6,835 nt of DNA from Lawsonibacter hominis (GCF_014287895.1 NZ_JACOPP010000056.1:1-6835), one strand, 5' to 3'. Shown: positions 1 through 5,364, numbered from the stretch's first letter. Made by a program: numbers and translations. Notes: generated by a model from the sequence alone, not told the origin.

Positions 1-99
1 CTGAAAAACAACCGCCGTTTTGCCACCAGGTATGAGAAGAAAGCACTCTATTTTCACGCTGTTGTCTGTCTTGCCTGTATCCTCGTTTGGTTACTTTGA
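1..99 (+). CDS. IS5-family transposase, C-terminal end (partial, 5' end outside window)
   Basis: Frame 1 is open from the first base to a TGA at 97-99 and encodes 32 residues starting LKNNRRFATRYEKKALYF. The pattern F/N-R-R-x-A-T-R-Y-E/D-K followed by a hydrophobic tail ending in W-L is the usual C-terminus of IS5-family (DDE) transposases. In that family the catalytic block is Y-x2-R-x3-E-x6-K. The Lys at residue 2 here would be the final K, so the catalytic Glu should lie just outside the window. The enzyme cuts and joins the ends of its own insertion sequence. It is too short to tell an intact copy from a remnant. The gene converges on the TRAP operon, whose terminator lies about 30 bases away. 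The family call rests on recognition of the tail alone. Confidence 0.8.
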   Translation: MKNNRRFATRYEKKALYFHAVVCLACILVWLL

Positions 100-100
100 T

Positions 101-120
101 GGTTTTAAAACAGACTCTAG
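101..120 (+). mobile_element. Probable right end of the IS5-family element
   Basis: Directly after the transposase stop the sequence reads GGTTTTAAAACAGACTCTAG. IS5/IS427-group elements commonly end a few bases after the transposase gene in a T/A-rich run followed by CAGACyCT, and often duplicate a short TNA or CTAG-like target. A TAG or CTAG at the end of this stretch could be the target duplication. The left end is outside the window, so neither the inverted repeat nor the duplication can be confirmed. Confidence 0.45.
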
Positions 121-128
121 TAGGCTGC

Positions 129-167
129 AAAAAAACGCACCTGCAGCAAAGTTGCCGCAGGTGCGTT
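129..167 (-). terminator. Intrinsic terminator of the cupin-TRAP operon
   Basis: An 11-bp perfect inverted repeat (134-144 with 157-167, AACGCACCTGC/GCAGGTGCGTT) continues inward across one A/C mismatch into a further 4 bp (146-149 with 152-155). Read on the minus strand it is followed by seven T residues (129-135 on the + strand are all A). This is a textbook Rho-independent terminator lying 20 bases after the dctM stop, and it also separates the operon from the IS5-type element. Confidence 0.9.
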
Positions 168-187
168 ATTAGCGGGGAGCTAGTCGG

Positions 188-1474
188 TTAGCCCATCATG
201 GAGTTGGGGATAGCCATAACCAAATCGGGGACGTAAGTAATAAGAAATAGAATGGCAATACTGAGCAAAATGTACTGAACTGTATGCTTGCTGATTACAA
301 CCTCCACCTTGTCCTTAGTGAGCCCGGCGGCCACAAACAAATTGAGGCCCAAGGGAGGAGTGGCGCAACCAATAGCTAGGTTGATGCACATCACCACGCC
401 GAAATGGACGGGATGTATGCCAAAGGCGGTTAGGATAGGAGCGAAAATAGGAGCTAGAATCAGGATAGCTGCGGTGGTCTCCATGAAACAGCCTACGATG
501 AGGAGCAGGATATTGACCAACAGCAGGAAAATATACTTGTTGGGACAGATGCTTATGATAAACTCTGCAATCGCATTGGTGATTTGGTAGCGAGCCATAA
601 CAAACCCGAATACAGCAGCACAGGCCATAATAAATAGAACCATGCCCGTGGAGGAAGAGGCGCCCATCAAAACGTTCTTCAGTTCCTTGAGCCGCAACTC
701 GCGGTAGATAAACATACCTACAATGAGACCATAGGCACAGGCCACACCGGCAGCCTCAGTAGGAGTAAAAATACCGCCGTAGATACCGCCCAGAATAATG
801 ATGGGCATCAAAAGAGCGCCAATGGCATCCACAGTGCTCTTGCCCAGATTGCGCAGGCTGAATTTAATACGGGGTATTTCTGCTTGGTGCTTGATGCCAT
901 ACTGAATCGGAATAACCGCCATGGCGAGCCCCATTAAAATACCGGGAAGAATGCCACCCATGAACATGGAGCCTACAGAGGCGTCGCTGACGGACGAGTA
1001 GGATACCATGACGGTGGAGGGGGGGATAATACAACCCAGTATACCGGCCACTGCCACGGTCGCCAGGGAAAAGCGCTTACTATAACCTGCCTCAATCATG
1101 GAGGGAACCATAATACTTCCGATAGCGGCACAGGTAGCAGTGGGGGAACCGGACAGGGCACCAAAGAGCATGCAGGCGAAAACAGCTACTACGCCCAGCC
1201 CGCCGGGCATCCACCCCAGAATAGCGTTACAAAAATTGACTAGTCGGCGGGAGATACCGCCGGAGGACATTAGGTTGCCTGCTAACATAAACAGTGGAAT
1301 GGCCATAATTGTGAAGCTGTCCAGAGAGCCGAACATGCGCTGGCCGATGATGATGGGGCTGATATCGCCTCCGGCCAAGATGACAAGGGCCCCAGCCGCG
1401 ACTAGGCACAAGGCGATAGGTACACCAAAAACCAACAGAACAACAAATACAATAAAGAGAATGGCACATTCCAT
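188..1474 (-). CDS. dctM: TRAP transporter large permease subunit (DctM family)
   Basis: The 428-residue integral membrane protein forms the ion-coupled translocation channel of a tripartite ATP-independent periplasmic-type transporter in the cytoplasmic membrane. The length is standard for DctM, and hydrophobic segments run through the whole protein. Family hallmarks are visible: IPLFMLAGNLM (59-69), GSPTATCAAIG (109-119), the IPPS element (150-153), GGIFTPTEAAGVA (233-245) and the C-terminal half's counterpart ATPPLGLNLFVA (371-382). The paired PP and PTE/GLN regions fit the two-fold repeated scaffold and elevator domains known for the family. The ATG overlaps the dctQ stop by one base (TAATG), and AAGGAGG lies 10 bases upstream, so it is translationally coupled to dctQ. 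It is the last gene before the terminator. Substrate cannot be read from this subunit. The symbol is the generic family name. Confidence 0.95.
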   Translation of the reverse strand: MECAILFIVFVVLLVFGVPIALCLVAAGALVILAGGDISPIIIGQRMFGSLDSFTIMAIPLFMLAGNLMSSGGISRRLVNFCNAILGWMPGGLGVVAVFACMLFGALSGSPTATCAAIGSIMVPSMIEAGYSKRFSLATVAVAGILGCIIPPSTVMVSYSSVSDASVGSMFMGGILPGILMGLAMAVIPIQYGIKHQAEIPRIKFSLRNLGKSTVDAIGALLMPIIILGGIYGGIFTPTEAAGVACAYGLIVGMFIYRELRLKELKNVLMGASSSTGMVLFIMACAAVFGFVMARYQITNAIAEFIISICPNKYIFLLLVNILLLIVGCFMETTAAILILAPIFAPILTAFGIHPVHFGVVMCINLAIGCATPPLGLNLFVAAGLTKDKVEVVISKHTVQYILLSIAILFLITYVPDLVMAIPNSMMG

Positions 1475-1980
1475 TATTCCGTGACCTCCTTCGGCTCCTT
1501 ACGGTTGGGCATAAAGTCGCAAATTACATCTGTAATAGTGTGAATAACACTTAGAGCCATAGAAATGGGGATAACGATAAAGATGAACGCAATGGGAATC
1601 CGGGTAGCAGTGGTCAATTGGGCGCTACTGAGATATTTGTTGAAACACATGCAGGCGAAAAAGAACACCCCAATAACAATAACTGCTGTAAAGATATTAC
1701 GGATTTTTTTAATACATGGATGCCAAGATGCGGGTAGCATCTCGGAAAAAACCACGACACCCACATGGCCGTGGGTACGGAAGCAGTAAGCTGCTCCGCT
1801 ATAGCCGCACCAAATCATCAGATAACGCGCAATCTCCTCGCCCTGCATGAACTCAATCTTGAAGACATAGCGGCACAACACAATGGCGATAGTGACTACT
1901 ACCATGGCAATAAAAGATATCATGGCGACCCACTCTTCAACTCCGCCAATTACTTTTCCTATCTTTTTTACGACGGACAT
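1474..1980 (-). CDS. dctQ: TRAP transporter small permease subunit (DctQ family)
   Basis: The 168-residue membrane protein is the scaffold partner of DctM. Four hydrophobic segments are visible at about 15-37, 50-68, 94-113 and 128-150. The family signature QGEEIARYLMIWCGYSGAAY (46-65) is followed by RTHGHVGV, the usual R-x-x-x-H-I/V-G-V element. I chose the ATG at 1980 rather than the in-frame GTG at 2001. GGGGGAG (1993-1999) sits 12 bases before the ATG, overlaps the GTG itself, and nothing resembling a ribosome binding site precedes the GTG. The N-terminus then reads MSVVKKIGKV, typical for DctQ. The hydrophilic C-tail ends RKEPKEVTE. It overlaps dctM by one base and is separated from dctP by about 130 bases that contain a strong hairpin. 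Confidence 0.93.
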   Translation of the reverse strand: MSVVKKIGKVIGGVEEWVAMISFIAMVVVTIAIVLCRYVFKIEFMQGEEIARYLMIWCGYSGAAYCFRTHGHVGVVVFSEMLPASWHPCIKKIRNIFTAVIVIGVFFFACMCFNKYLSSAQLTTATRIPIAFIFIVIPISMALSVIHTITDVICDFMPNRKEPKEVTE

Positions 1981-2019
1981 TTCAACACTCAACTCCCCCA
2001 CGCGGCTTATTTATGCTAT

Positions 2020-2074
2020 GCGCATTTTAGTGCGCGGAGGACAGCGGCTAGTCTTAGCCACATATCCTCCGCGC
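2020..2074 (-). promoter_or_regulatory. Intercistronic hairpin between dctP and dctQ
   Basis: A 10-bp perfect stem (2032-2041 with 2065-2074, GCGCGGAGGA/TCCTCCGCGC) encloses a 4/5-nt internal loop and a second 5-bp stem (GGCTA/TAGCC, 2046-2050 with 2055-2059) with a 4-nt loop. No T-run follows in minus-strand sense, so it is not a plain terminator. A competing hairpin (2020-2024 with 2031-2035, GCGCA/TGCGC) uses part of the same outer arm. Such elements between a binding-protein gene and its permease genes often protect or process the upstream mRNA so that more binding protein is made; that role is inferred here. Confidence 0.6.
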
Positions 2075-2111
2075 GGTATTTGAACAAATTGTAGGCAAAG
2101 TAAAACCAGAG

Positions 2112-3185
2112 TTACTGGAGAGCTGCCTCAGCCTCCTGAATACGGGTAATCATATCGGCATCAATGCCGACAGTCCCCACATACTTATCGTACACGGAGG
2201 ACATAGCCTCGGCCCACTCAGCTGTGTCTACATCGATGATTTCCACACCAGAGTCTACAATATTGTTTTTATAAGTTTCAGCATACTCAAAGGCAATCTC
2301 GCGCTGATATACAACGGCCTCGTTAAAAGCTTTTTGAACGATTTCCTGATCCTCGGAGGACAGAGAATTCCACAAATCTTCGTTCATTACCACCAAGGAA
2401 GGGATAAAGTGGTGGTTGGTCATGGTGATATATTTGACCTGCTCGTAGAACTTACCGCCATACATATTCGTCAAAGTAGTGCCGGACACGGCGTCAATGG
2501 TATGTTGCTGCAGGGAGGTATAGGTGTCGCCCCAAGCCACGGACAGGGGCATTGCCCCGATGGCAGCAAAAGAATCGGATTGCAAGTTGGAGGAGTGAGA
2601 GCGGACACGGACACCCTGCATATCTTCGGGATGCTCGATGCGGACGTTGCTGCCTACCATGTAGGTGCCATTTTCAAAATAACCGAGCCCCTTAAAACCA
2701 CTGCCTTCCAGAGCGGCACAACGGTCGGCAGCCAGCCAATCATCCATGATAGCCCAAGCATCCTCCACGGACTGGAACAAATAGGGGAGATCAAAGTAGT
2801 TCTGACTATCTACAAAGCCCGACATAGAGGGGGTAGAACAGATAGAAAAATCCAGAGTCCCCATTTGAACGGACTCTAACATCGCAATTTCGGAACCTAG
2901 AACGCCGCCGCTTTGAACGGTCAACTCCATGCGGCCGCCGGAATACTCATTTAGCAATTCAGCGAATTTCACTAAGCCAAGATCCCAAGGCTGGTCGGCA
3001 GCTAGGACGTTGCCAACCTGCCAGTGATAGGTAGGACCATCGGAAGGAGAAATGGTGTCATTACTAGGGGCTCCGCTATTGGTGGGGGGAGTTGTATTAC
3101 CGGAAGTTCCTTGGCTACCGCCGCTACAGGCGGCGAGGGAAATGACCATTGAGAGGGCCAGAAACAGGGCAATAGCTTTTTTCAT
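2112..3185 (-). CDS. dctP: TRAP transporter solute-binding lipoprotein (DctP family)
   Basis: The 357-residue extracytoplasmic receptor binds ligand and delivers it to DctQM. The N-terminus is a lipoprotein signal peptide: MKK, a hydrophobic core, then the lipobox SLAAC with Cys20 as the expected lipid anchor. This fits a Gram-positive cell that tethers its binding protein. A Ser/Gly/Thr/Pro-rich linker runs to about residue 50. The DctP fold follows, with ALLNEYSGGRMELTV-like and GSEIAMLESVQMGTLDF regions. MQGVRVRS (189-196) is where the conserved ligand-carboxylate Arg (here R195) is expected, then GAMPLSVAWGDTYTSLQQHTIDAVSG (210-235). I chose the ATG at 3185 over the in-frame ATG at 3197 because AAGGA (3197-3201) sits 11 bases before the former and overlaps the latter. 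The substrate is unknown, but the Arg suggests a carboxylate. Confidence 0.93.
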   Translation of the reverse strand: MKKAIALFLALSMVISLAACSGGSQGTSGNTTPPTNSGAPSNDTISPSDGPTYHWQVGNVLAADQPWDLGLVKFAELLNEYSGGRMELTVQSGGVLGSEIAMLESVQMGTLDFSICSTPSMSGFVDSQNYFDLPYLFQSVEDAWAIMDDWLAADRCAALEGSGFKGLGYFENGTYMVGSNVRIEHPEDMQGVRVRSHSSNLQSDSFAAIGAMPLSVAWGDTYTSLQQHTIDAVSGTTLTNMYGGKFYEQVKYITMTNHHFIPSLVVMNEDLWNSLSSEDQEIVQKAFNEAVVYQREIAFEYAETYKNNIVDSGVEIIDVDTAEWAEAMSSVYDKYVGTVGIDADMITRIQEAEAALQ

Positions 3186-3196
3186 AAGTATCCACA

Positions 3197-3201
3197 TCCT
3201 T
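3197..3201 (-). promoter_or_regulatory. Ribosome binding site deciding the dctP start
   Basis: AAGGA in minus-strand sense lies 11 bases from the ATG at 3185. It overlaps the alternative in-frame ATG (3195-3197), which therefore has no usable site of its own. Confidence 0.7.
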
Positions 3202-3256
3202 ACTCATTATTTCAGTTCATCCCTAAAAGGTTGCACAATGTAAAACAGATCCGATC

Positions 3257-3598
3257 TTAGGTGTAGTTACCGATAACCAACATCCGCGCAAGCAGATTGG
3301 TCTCATTGAGGAGACTGCGTCCCTCGTTGGGACGGAAAGAAATAGCTTCTCCGGCATTAACAATATGCTTCTCGTTGTTCTTGTCGGTAACAGTCATGGA
3401 ACCCTCAAGTACATAATAGACCTTCTCCTGGGGGCTGGACTCATCCCACGCTGCTCCGCCGCCGGGCAGGAAGGTGGAAACGCCGATCCAGAACTTCTCG
3501 GCTCCGGTCTCTTCCTTGCCATGGATCCGCATGGCGACCATGTTGAAATGACCAGGGGCGTTATAAGGCTTCAAATCTGCAACAGTACGCTTGACCAT
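3257..3598 (-). CDS. Small single-domain cupin protein with degenerate metal site
   Basis: The 113-residue cytosolic protein has no signal peptide. LPGGGAAWDESSPQEKVYYVLEGSMTV spans cupin motif 1 (44-70) and NAGEAISFRPNEGRSLLN spans motif 2 (81-98), giving the conserved beta-barrel core. The usual metal ligands (H-x-H and Glu in motif 1, His in motif 2) are absent. Asp52, Glu53, Ser54 and Ser55 occupy the H-x-H zone, Lys59 falls at the usual Glu, and the only histidines (17, 26, 78) lie outside the motifs. It is probably not a classic metal-dependent dioxygenase or isomerase, and may instead bind a ligand or use another mechanism. AAAGGAG (3609-3615) sits 10 bases upstream of the ATG. It is the first long gene of the TRAP operon, 71 bases before dctP with no terminator between, so a substrate-linked role is plausible but unproven. 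Confidence 0.85.
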   Translation of the reverse strand: MVKRTVADLKPYNAPGHFNMVAMRIHGKEETGAEKFWIGVSTFLPGGGAAWDESSPQEKVYYVLEGSMTVTDKNNEKHIVNAGEAISFRPNEGRSLLNETNLLARMLVIGNYT

Positions 3599-3681
3599 AA
3601 TGAAATCGCTCCTTTGGTAAAAAGATTTTTGGCTCCTTCACTTGCTTGTAGTTGTCTCCATATTTGTATTTGTAAGCTCAC
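3571..3681 (-). CDS. Possible 36-residue leader ORF overlapping the cupin gene
   Basis: A GTG at 3681 is preceded, 6 bases away, by AAAGGGAGGTG, the best Shine-Dalgarno match in the upstream region and better than that of the cupin gene. It opens a 36-codon frame beginning MSLQIQIWRQLQASEGAKNL and ending in TGA at 3571-3573. It overlaps the cupin start by 28 bases in another frame. The peptide resembles nothing I recognise and is mildly amphipathic. It could couple translation into the cupin gene, be a regulatory leader peptide, or be a chance frame behind a ribosome-loading site. The evidence is the site plus the spacing only. Confidence 0.3.
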   Translation of the reverse strand: MSLQIQIWRQLQASEGAKNLFTKGAISLWSSVLLQI

Positions 3682-3685
3682 GTTT

Positions 3686-3696
3686 CACCTCCCTTT
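3686..3696 (-). promoter_or_regulatory. Unusually strong ribosome binding site upstream of the cupin gene
   Basis: The minus strand reads AAAGGGAGGTG here, close to the full anti-16S complement. It is about 90 bases before the cupin ATG, too far to serve it, and out of frame with it. The only start codon at proper spacing is the GTG at 3681. Confidence 0.5.
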
Positions 3697-3744
3697 CTAC
3701 TGGATAACCCCTTTGCCGATGTAGAAACATTGGGATTAAACAGG

Positions 3745-3774
3745 CCGTTTGTCTATGCGTTCGACATAGACCGG
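3745..3774. promoter_or_regulatory. Candidate operator: interrupted palindrome upstream of the TRAP operon
   Basis: GTCTATG (3751-3757) and CATAGAC (3765-3771) form a 7-bp inverted repeat around a 7-base centre CGTTCGA. CCG and CGG (3745-3747, 3772-3774) add 3 bp after a TTT bulge on one side. It lies about 150 bases before the cupin ATG, where an operator would be expected. In minus-strand sense a TTTAAT (a weak -10) follows at once, but its -35 is poor. No regulator gene is present in the window to pair with it. Confidence 0.35.
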
Positions 3775-3934
3775 GTTAGGAACCACGGCCTAATTGGAAC
3801 CTCTGCAATTATGAAGTGATCTCGTGTTATGTGATGGTATGTGGTCATACTTTGCACATTTGACGCTAGGCGTTTAAGTAATTTGCTAGGCAGGGTGCTT
3901 TCAAAATTGTACCCAAGGATATTTTCTGAGGTAG

Positions 3935-3988
3935 CGGCAAAATTTTTGCCGTTGGACGTCCAACGGCATGGAAGGCGCGCCTTCCATG
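3935..3988. repeat. Three abutting palindromes
   Basis: Palindrome a is CGGCAAAA-T-TTTTGCCG (3935-3951). Palindrome b is a 22-bp perfect palindrome with GACGTC at its centre (3947-3968). Palindrome c is a 22-bp perfect palindrome with GGCGCGCC at its centre (3967-3988). Each shares a few bases with the next. As RNA or single-stranded DNA, b and c would each form a 9-bp stem with a 4-nt loop. No T-run follows on either strand, so they do not look like intrinsic terminators. Confidence 0.75.
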
Positions 3989-4009
3989 ATAACCTTTAAA
4001 GATAGATAT

Positions 4010-4032
4010 CATGCTTTATGAAATAAAGCATG
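4010..4032. repeat. Perfect inverted repeat, 10-bp arms
   Basis: CATGCTTTAT (4010-4019) and ATAAAGCATG (4023-4032) flank a GAA spacer. It sits 21 bases from the palindrome cluster at 3935-3988. The outer half sites CATGCT/AGCATG recur around the -10 box of the rpsB promoter. Confidence 0.75.
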
Positions 4033-4110
4033 TATGATGGTGCCGCTATAGTAAAAACACGCAGTTTTAATATGCTGGGATGTGTTGCAGCTAGTTTCCA
4101 ATTGATCAAC

Positions 4111-4139
4111 TTAACATTGCTTTATGCCAATAGTTTAAT
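4111..4139 (+). promoter_or_regulatory. Possible upstream promoter on the + strand
   Basis: TTAACA (4111-4116) and TTTAAT (4134-4139) each match five of six consensus bases and are 17 bases apart. A transcript would start near 4146, far upstream of rpsB, and would read through the hairpin at 4165-4230. Such hits occur by chance in A+T-rich DNA, so this is weak. Confidence 0.3.
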
Positions 4140-4164
4140 TAAGAAATAGCTGACAGGCAATACG

Positions 4165-4230
4165 TACAAATATGTAAGCAAATAACTTTGTGGTATGTGC
4201 TAACAAAGTAACAAATACATATTTTTGTAG
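4165..4230. repeat. Long imperfect hairpin in A+T-rich spacer
   Basis: TACAAATATGTA (4165-4176) pairs with TACATATTTTTGTA (4217-4230, two extra T), and ACTTTGT (4185-4191) pairs with ACAAAGT (4203-4209). An unpaired middle section and an 11-base loop complete it. The arms span 66 bases. The A+T content makes some chance pairing likely, but two nested matches in register are visible. Confidence 0.45.
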
Positions 4231-4436
4231 AAAACGCCAAAAAGTTCTTTAATATTTTATATAATAGGTCAATAAGATAAAAAAGAAAGCCTAAAGATAC
4301 TGTAAAAAGAAACAAAAATTGTGCAAAAAAATTGTCGATTAAATAGTTTGTATGGGCAGCGCATCAGATTGGAAAGGACAGAGTATTTGAGAAAGACCAT
4401 AAACTGCAGTAAAAGCCCGGCCAAATGAAAAAAAGC

Positions 4437-4465
4437 TTGCAAATAGGGGCATGCTGTGCTAAAAT
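4437..4465 (+). promoter_or_regulatory. Main promoter of rpsB-tsf
   Basis: The -35 is TTGCAA (4437-4442) and the -10 is TAAAAT (4460-4465), with an ideal 17-base spacer. A TG one base before the -10 (4457-4458) makes it an extended -10. An A-rich run just upstream of the -35 (about 4427-4434) could serve as an UP element. The expected start of transcription is near 4472. CATGCT (4450-4455) and AGCATG (4471-4476) form an inverted repeat that brackets the -10. Confidence 0.75.
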
Positions 4466-4486
4466 ACTCCAGCATGTGATTACGCA

Positions 4487-4552
4487 CACCCGCGGACGGA
4501 GGGCCGGGTGCCTCTGGGATCAGAGGTCGGCCTGCTTCGGAAGATGCGGGTG
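4487..4552 (+). promoter_or_regulatory. Structured rpsB leader, candidate ribosomal-protein autoregulatory element
   Basis: An outer stem CACCCGC/GCGGGTG (4487-4493 with 4546-4552) closes a domain. Inside it, GGCCG/CGGCC (4502-4506 with 4528-4532) leads to CCTCTG/CAGAGG (4511-4516 with 4521-4526, loop GGAT), and a small CTT-CGG-AAG hairpin sits at 4535-4543. There is no T-run, so it is not a terminator. The domain ends 18 bases before the Shine-Dalgarno of rpsB. Ribosomal protein S2 is known in E. coli to repress its own mRNA through the leader; the same for this structure is inference. Confidence 0.5.
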
Positions 4553-4584
4553 GAGGAATCAACAATTAAAGGAGGAATATCCCT

Positions 4585-5307
4585 ATGGCAGTCGTATCCA
4601 TGAAGCAGCTTCTCGAGGCGGGTGTCCACTTTGGCCACCAGACCCGCCGCTGGAACCCCAAGATGGCCACCTATATCTACACCGAGCGCAACGGCATCTA
4701 TATCATCGACCTGCAGAAGACCGTCAAGAAGCTGGAAGAGGCCTATAACTTCGTCCGTTCCCTGGGCGAGACCGGTCAGTCCCTGCTGTTTGTCGGCACC
4801 AAGAAGCAGGCGCAGGAGGCCATCAAGGAAGAGGCCGAGCGCGTGGGCATGTATTATGTGAACGCCCGCTGGTTGGGCGGCATGCTCACCAACTTCAAGA
4901 CCATGCGCGGCCGTGTGGACCGTCTCAACCAGCTCAAGAAGATGCAGGAGGACGGCACCTTCGACATGCTGCCCAAGAAGGAAGTCATCAAGCATCTGGG
5001 CGAGATCGCCAAGCTGGAGAAGTACCTGGGCGGCGTGGTGGAGATGAAGAAGCTCCCCGGCGCGCTGTTCGTGGTGGACCCCCGCAAGGAGCGCAACGCC
5101 ATTAACGAGGCCCGCAAGCTGCACATCCCCATCGTGGCCATCGTGGACACCAACTGCGATCCCGACGAGATCGACTATGTCATTCCCGGCAACGACGACG
5201 CCATCCGCGCCATCAAGCTGATCTCCTCCGTCATGGCCAACGCCATCCAGGAGGGCAAGCAGGGCCAGGACGCCGCCGCGGAGCCCGCCGCTCCCGCCGC
5301 TGAGTAA
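4585..5307 (+). CDS. rpsB: 30S ribosomal protein S2
   Basis: The 240-residue protein joins the head-body junction of the small ribosomal subunit and is needed for bS1-type mRNA recruitment and late assembly. The S2 N-terminal signature is intact: MKQLLEAGVHFGHQTRRWNP (6-25). So is the second block: FVVDPRKERNAINEA (162-176), then IPIVAIVDTNCDPDEIDYVI (181-200) and PGNDDAIRAI. ARWLGGMLTNF (94-104) is also typical. The length is normal, with an Ala/Pro/Glu-rich low-complexity tail (229-240). AAAGGAGG (4568-4575) lies 9 bases before the ATG. It is the first gene of an rpsB-tsf operon with its own promoter and structured leader. Its codon use is strongly GC-ending, as expected for a highly expressed gene of a GC-rich Clostridia member, and unlike the TRAP genes. 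Confidence 0.98.
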   Translation: MAVVSMKQLLEAGVHFGHQTRRWNPKMATYIYTERNGIYIIDLQKTVKKLEEAYNFVRSLGETGQSLLFVGTKKQAQEAIKEEAERVGMYYVNARWLGGMLTNFKTMRGRVDRLNQLKKMQEDGTFDMLPKKEVIKHLGEIAKLEKYLGGVVEMKKLPGALFVVDPRKERNAINEARKLHIPIVAIVDTNCDPDEIDYVIPGNDDAIRAIKLISSVMANAIQEGKQGQDAAAEPAAPAAE

Positions 5308-5332
5308 CAACGGATTTTGTATGCATTCAGGA

Positions 5333-5364
5333 AGCGCCCGCCCGCGCGGGCGGGCGCTCCTTTT
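5333..5364 (+). terminator. GC-rich hairpin with short T-run between rpsB and tsf (attenuator)
   Basis: A 26-bp perfect palindrome (5333-5358, centred on CGCG) can fold into an 11-bp GC-rich stem with a 4-nt loop. It is followed by CC and TTTT (5361-5364). It lies 25 bases after the rpsB stop and 31 before the tsf start. Since tsf has no evident promoter of its own, partial termination here would lower tsf relative to rpsB. The T-run is short, so leakiness is expected. Confidence 0.75.

Larger units (their letters stand above)
3700..4436. other. Gene-free divergent intergenic region
   Basis: About 740 bases between the cupin/TRAP operon and the rpsB promoter. All frames are broken by frequent stops, and no frame shows a credible ribosome binding site plus product or a recognisable decayed gene. 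The right part (about 4100-4350) is strongly A+T rich, unlike the flanking genes. The region holds a candidate operator (3745-3774), a cluster of palindromes (3935-4032), a possible + strand promoter (4111-4139) and a long imperfect hairpin (4165-4230). Confidence 0.75.

Noticed and set aside
2334..2879. 181-codon open frame on the + strand inside dctP
   Set aside because: It is antisense to a well-supported dctP and has no ribosome site or recognisable product.
3935..3988. Palindrome cluster as an intrinsic terminator
   Set aside because: No T-run follows any of the stems on either strand; the only T-run lies inside a stem arm.
4260..4265. Perfect TATAAT in the A+T-rich spacer
   Set aside because: No -35-like hexamer lies 16-18 bases upstream on the + strand, and the minus-strand reading is no better placed.
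3700..4436. Small CRISPR array, tRNA or riboswitch in the long spacer
   Set aside because: No regularly spaced direct repeats, no tRNA cloverleaf and no riboswitch core that I can recognise; the inverted repeats differ in sequence from one another.
4269..4565. 98-codon open frame on the minus strand over the rpsB promoter and leader
   Set aside because: It runs through the leader stems and promoter, has no supporting ribosome site, and its Pro/Gly-rich then Phe/Ser-rich composition matches the underlying base bias.
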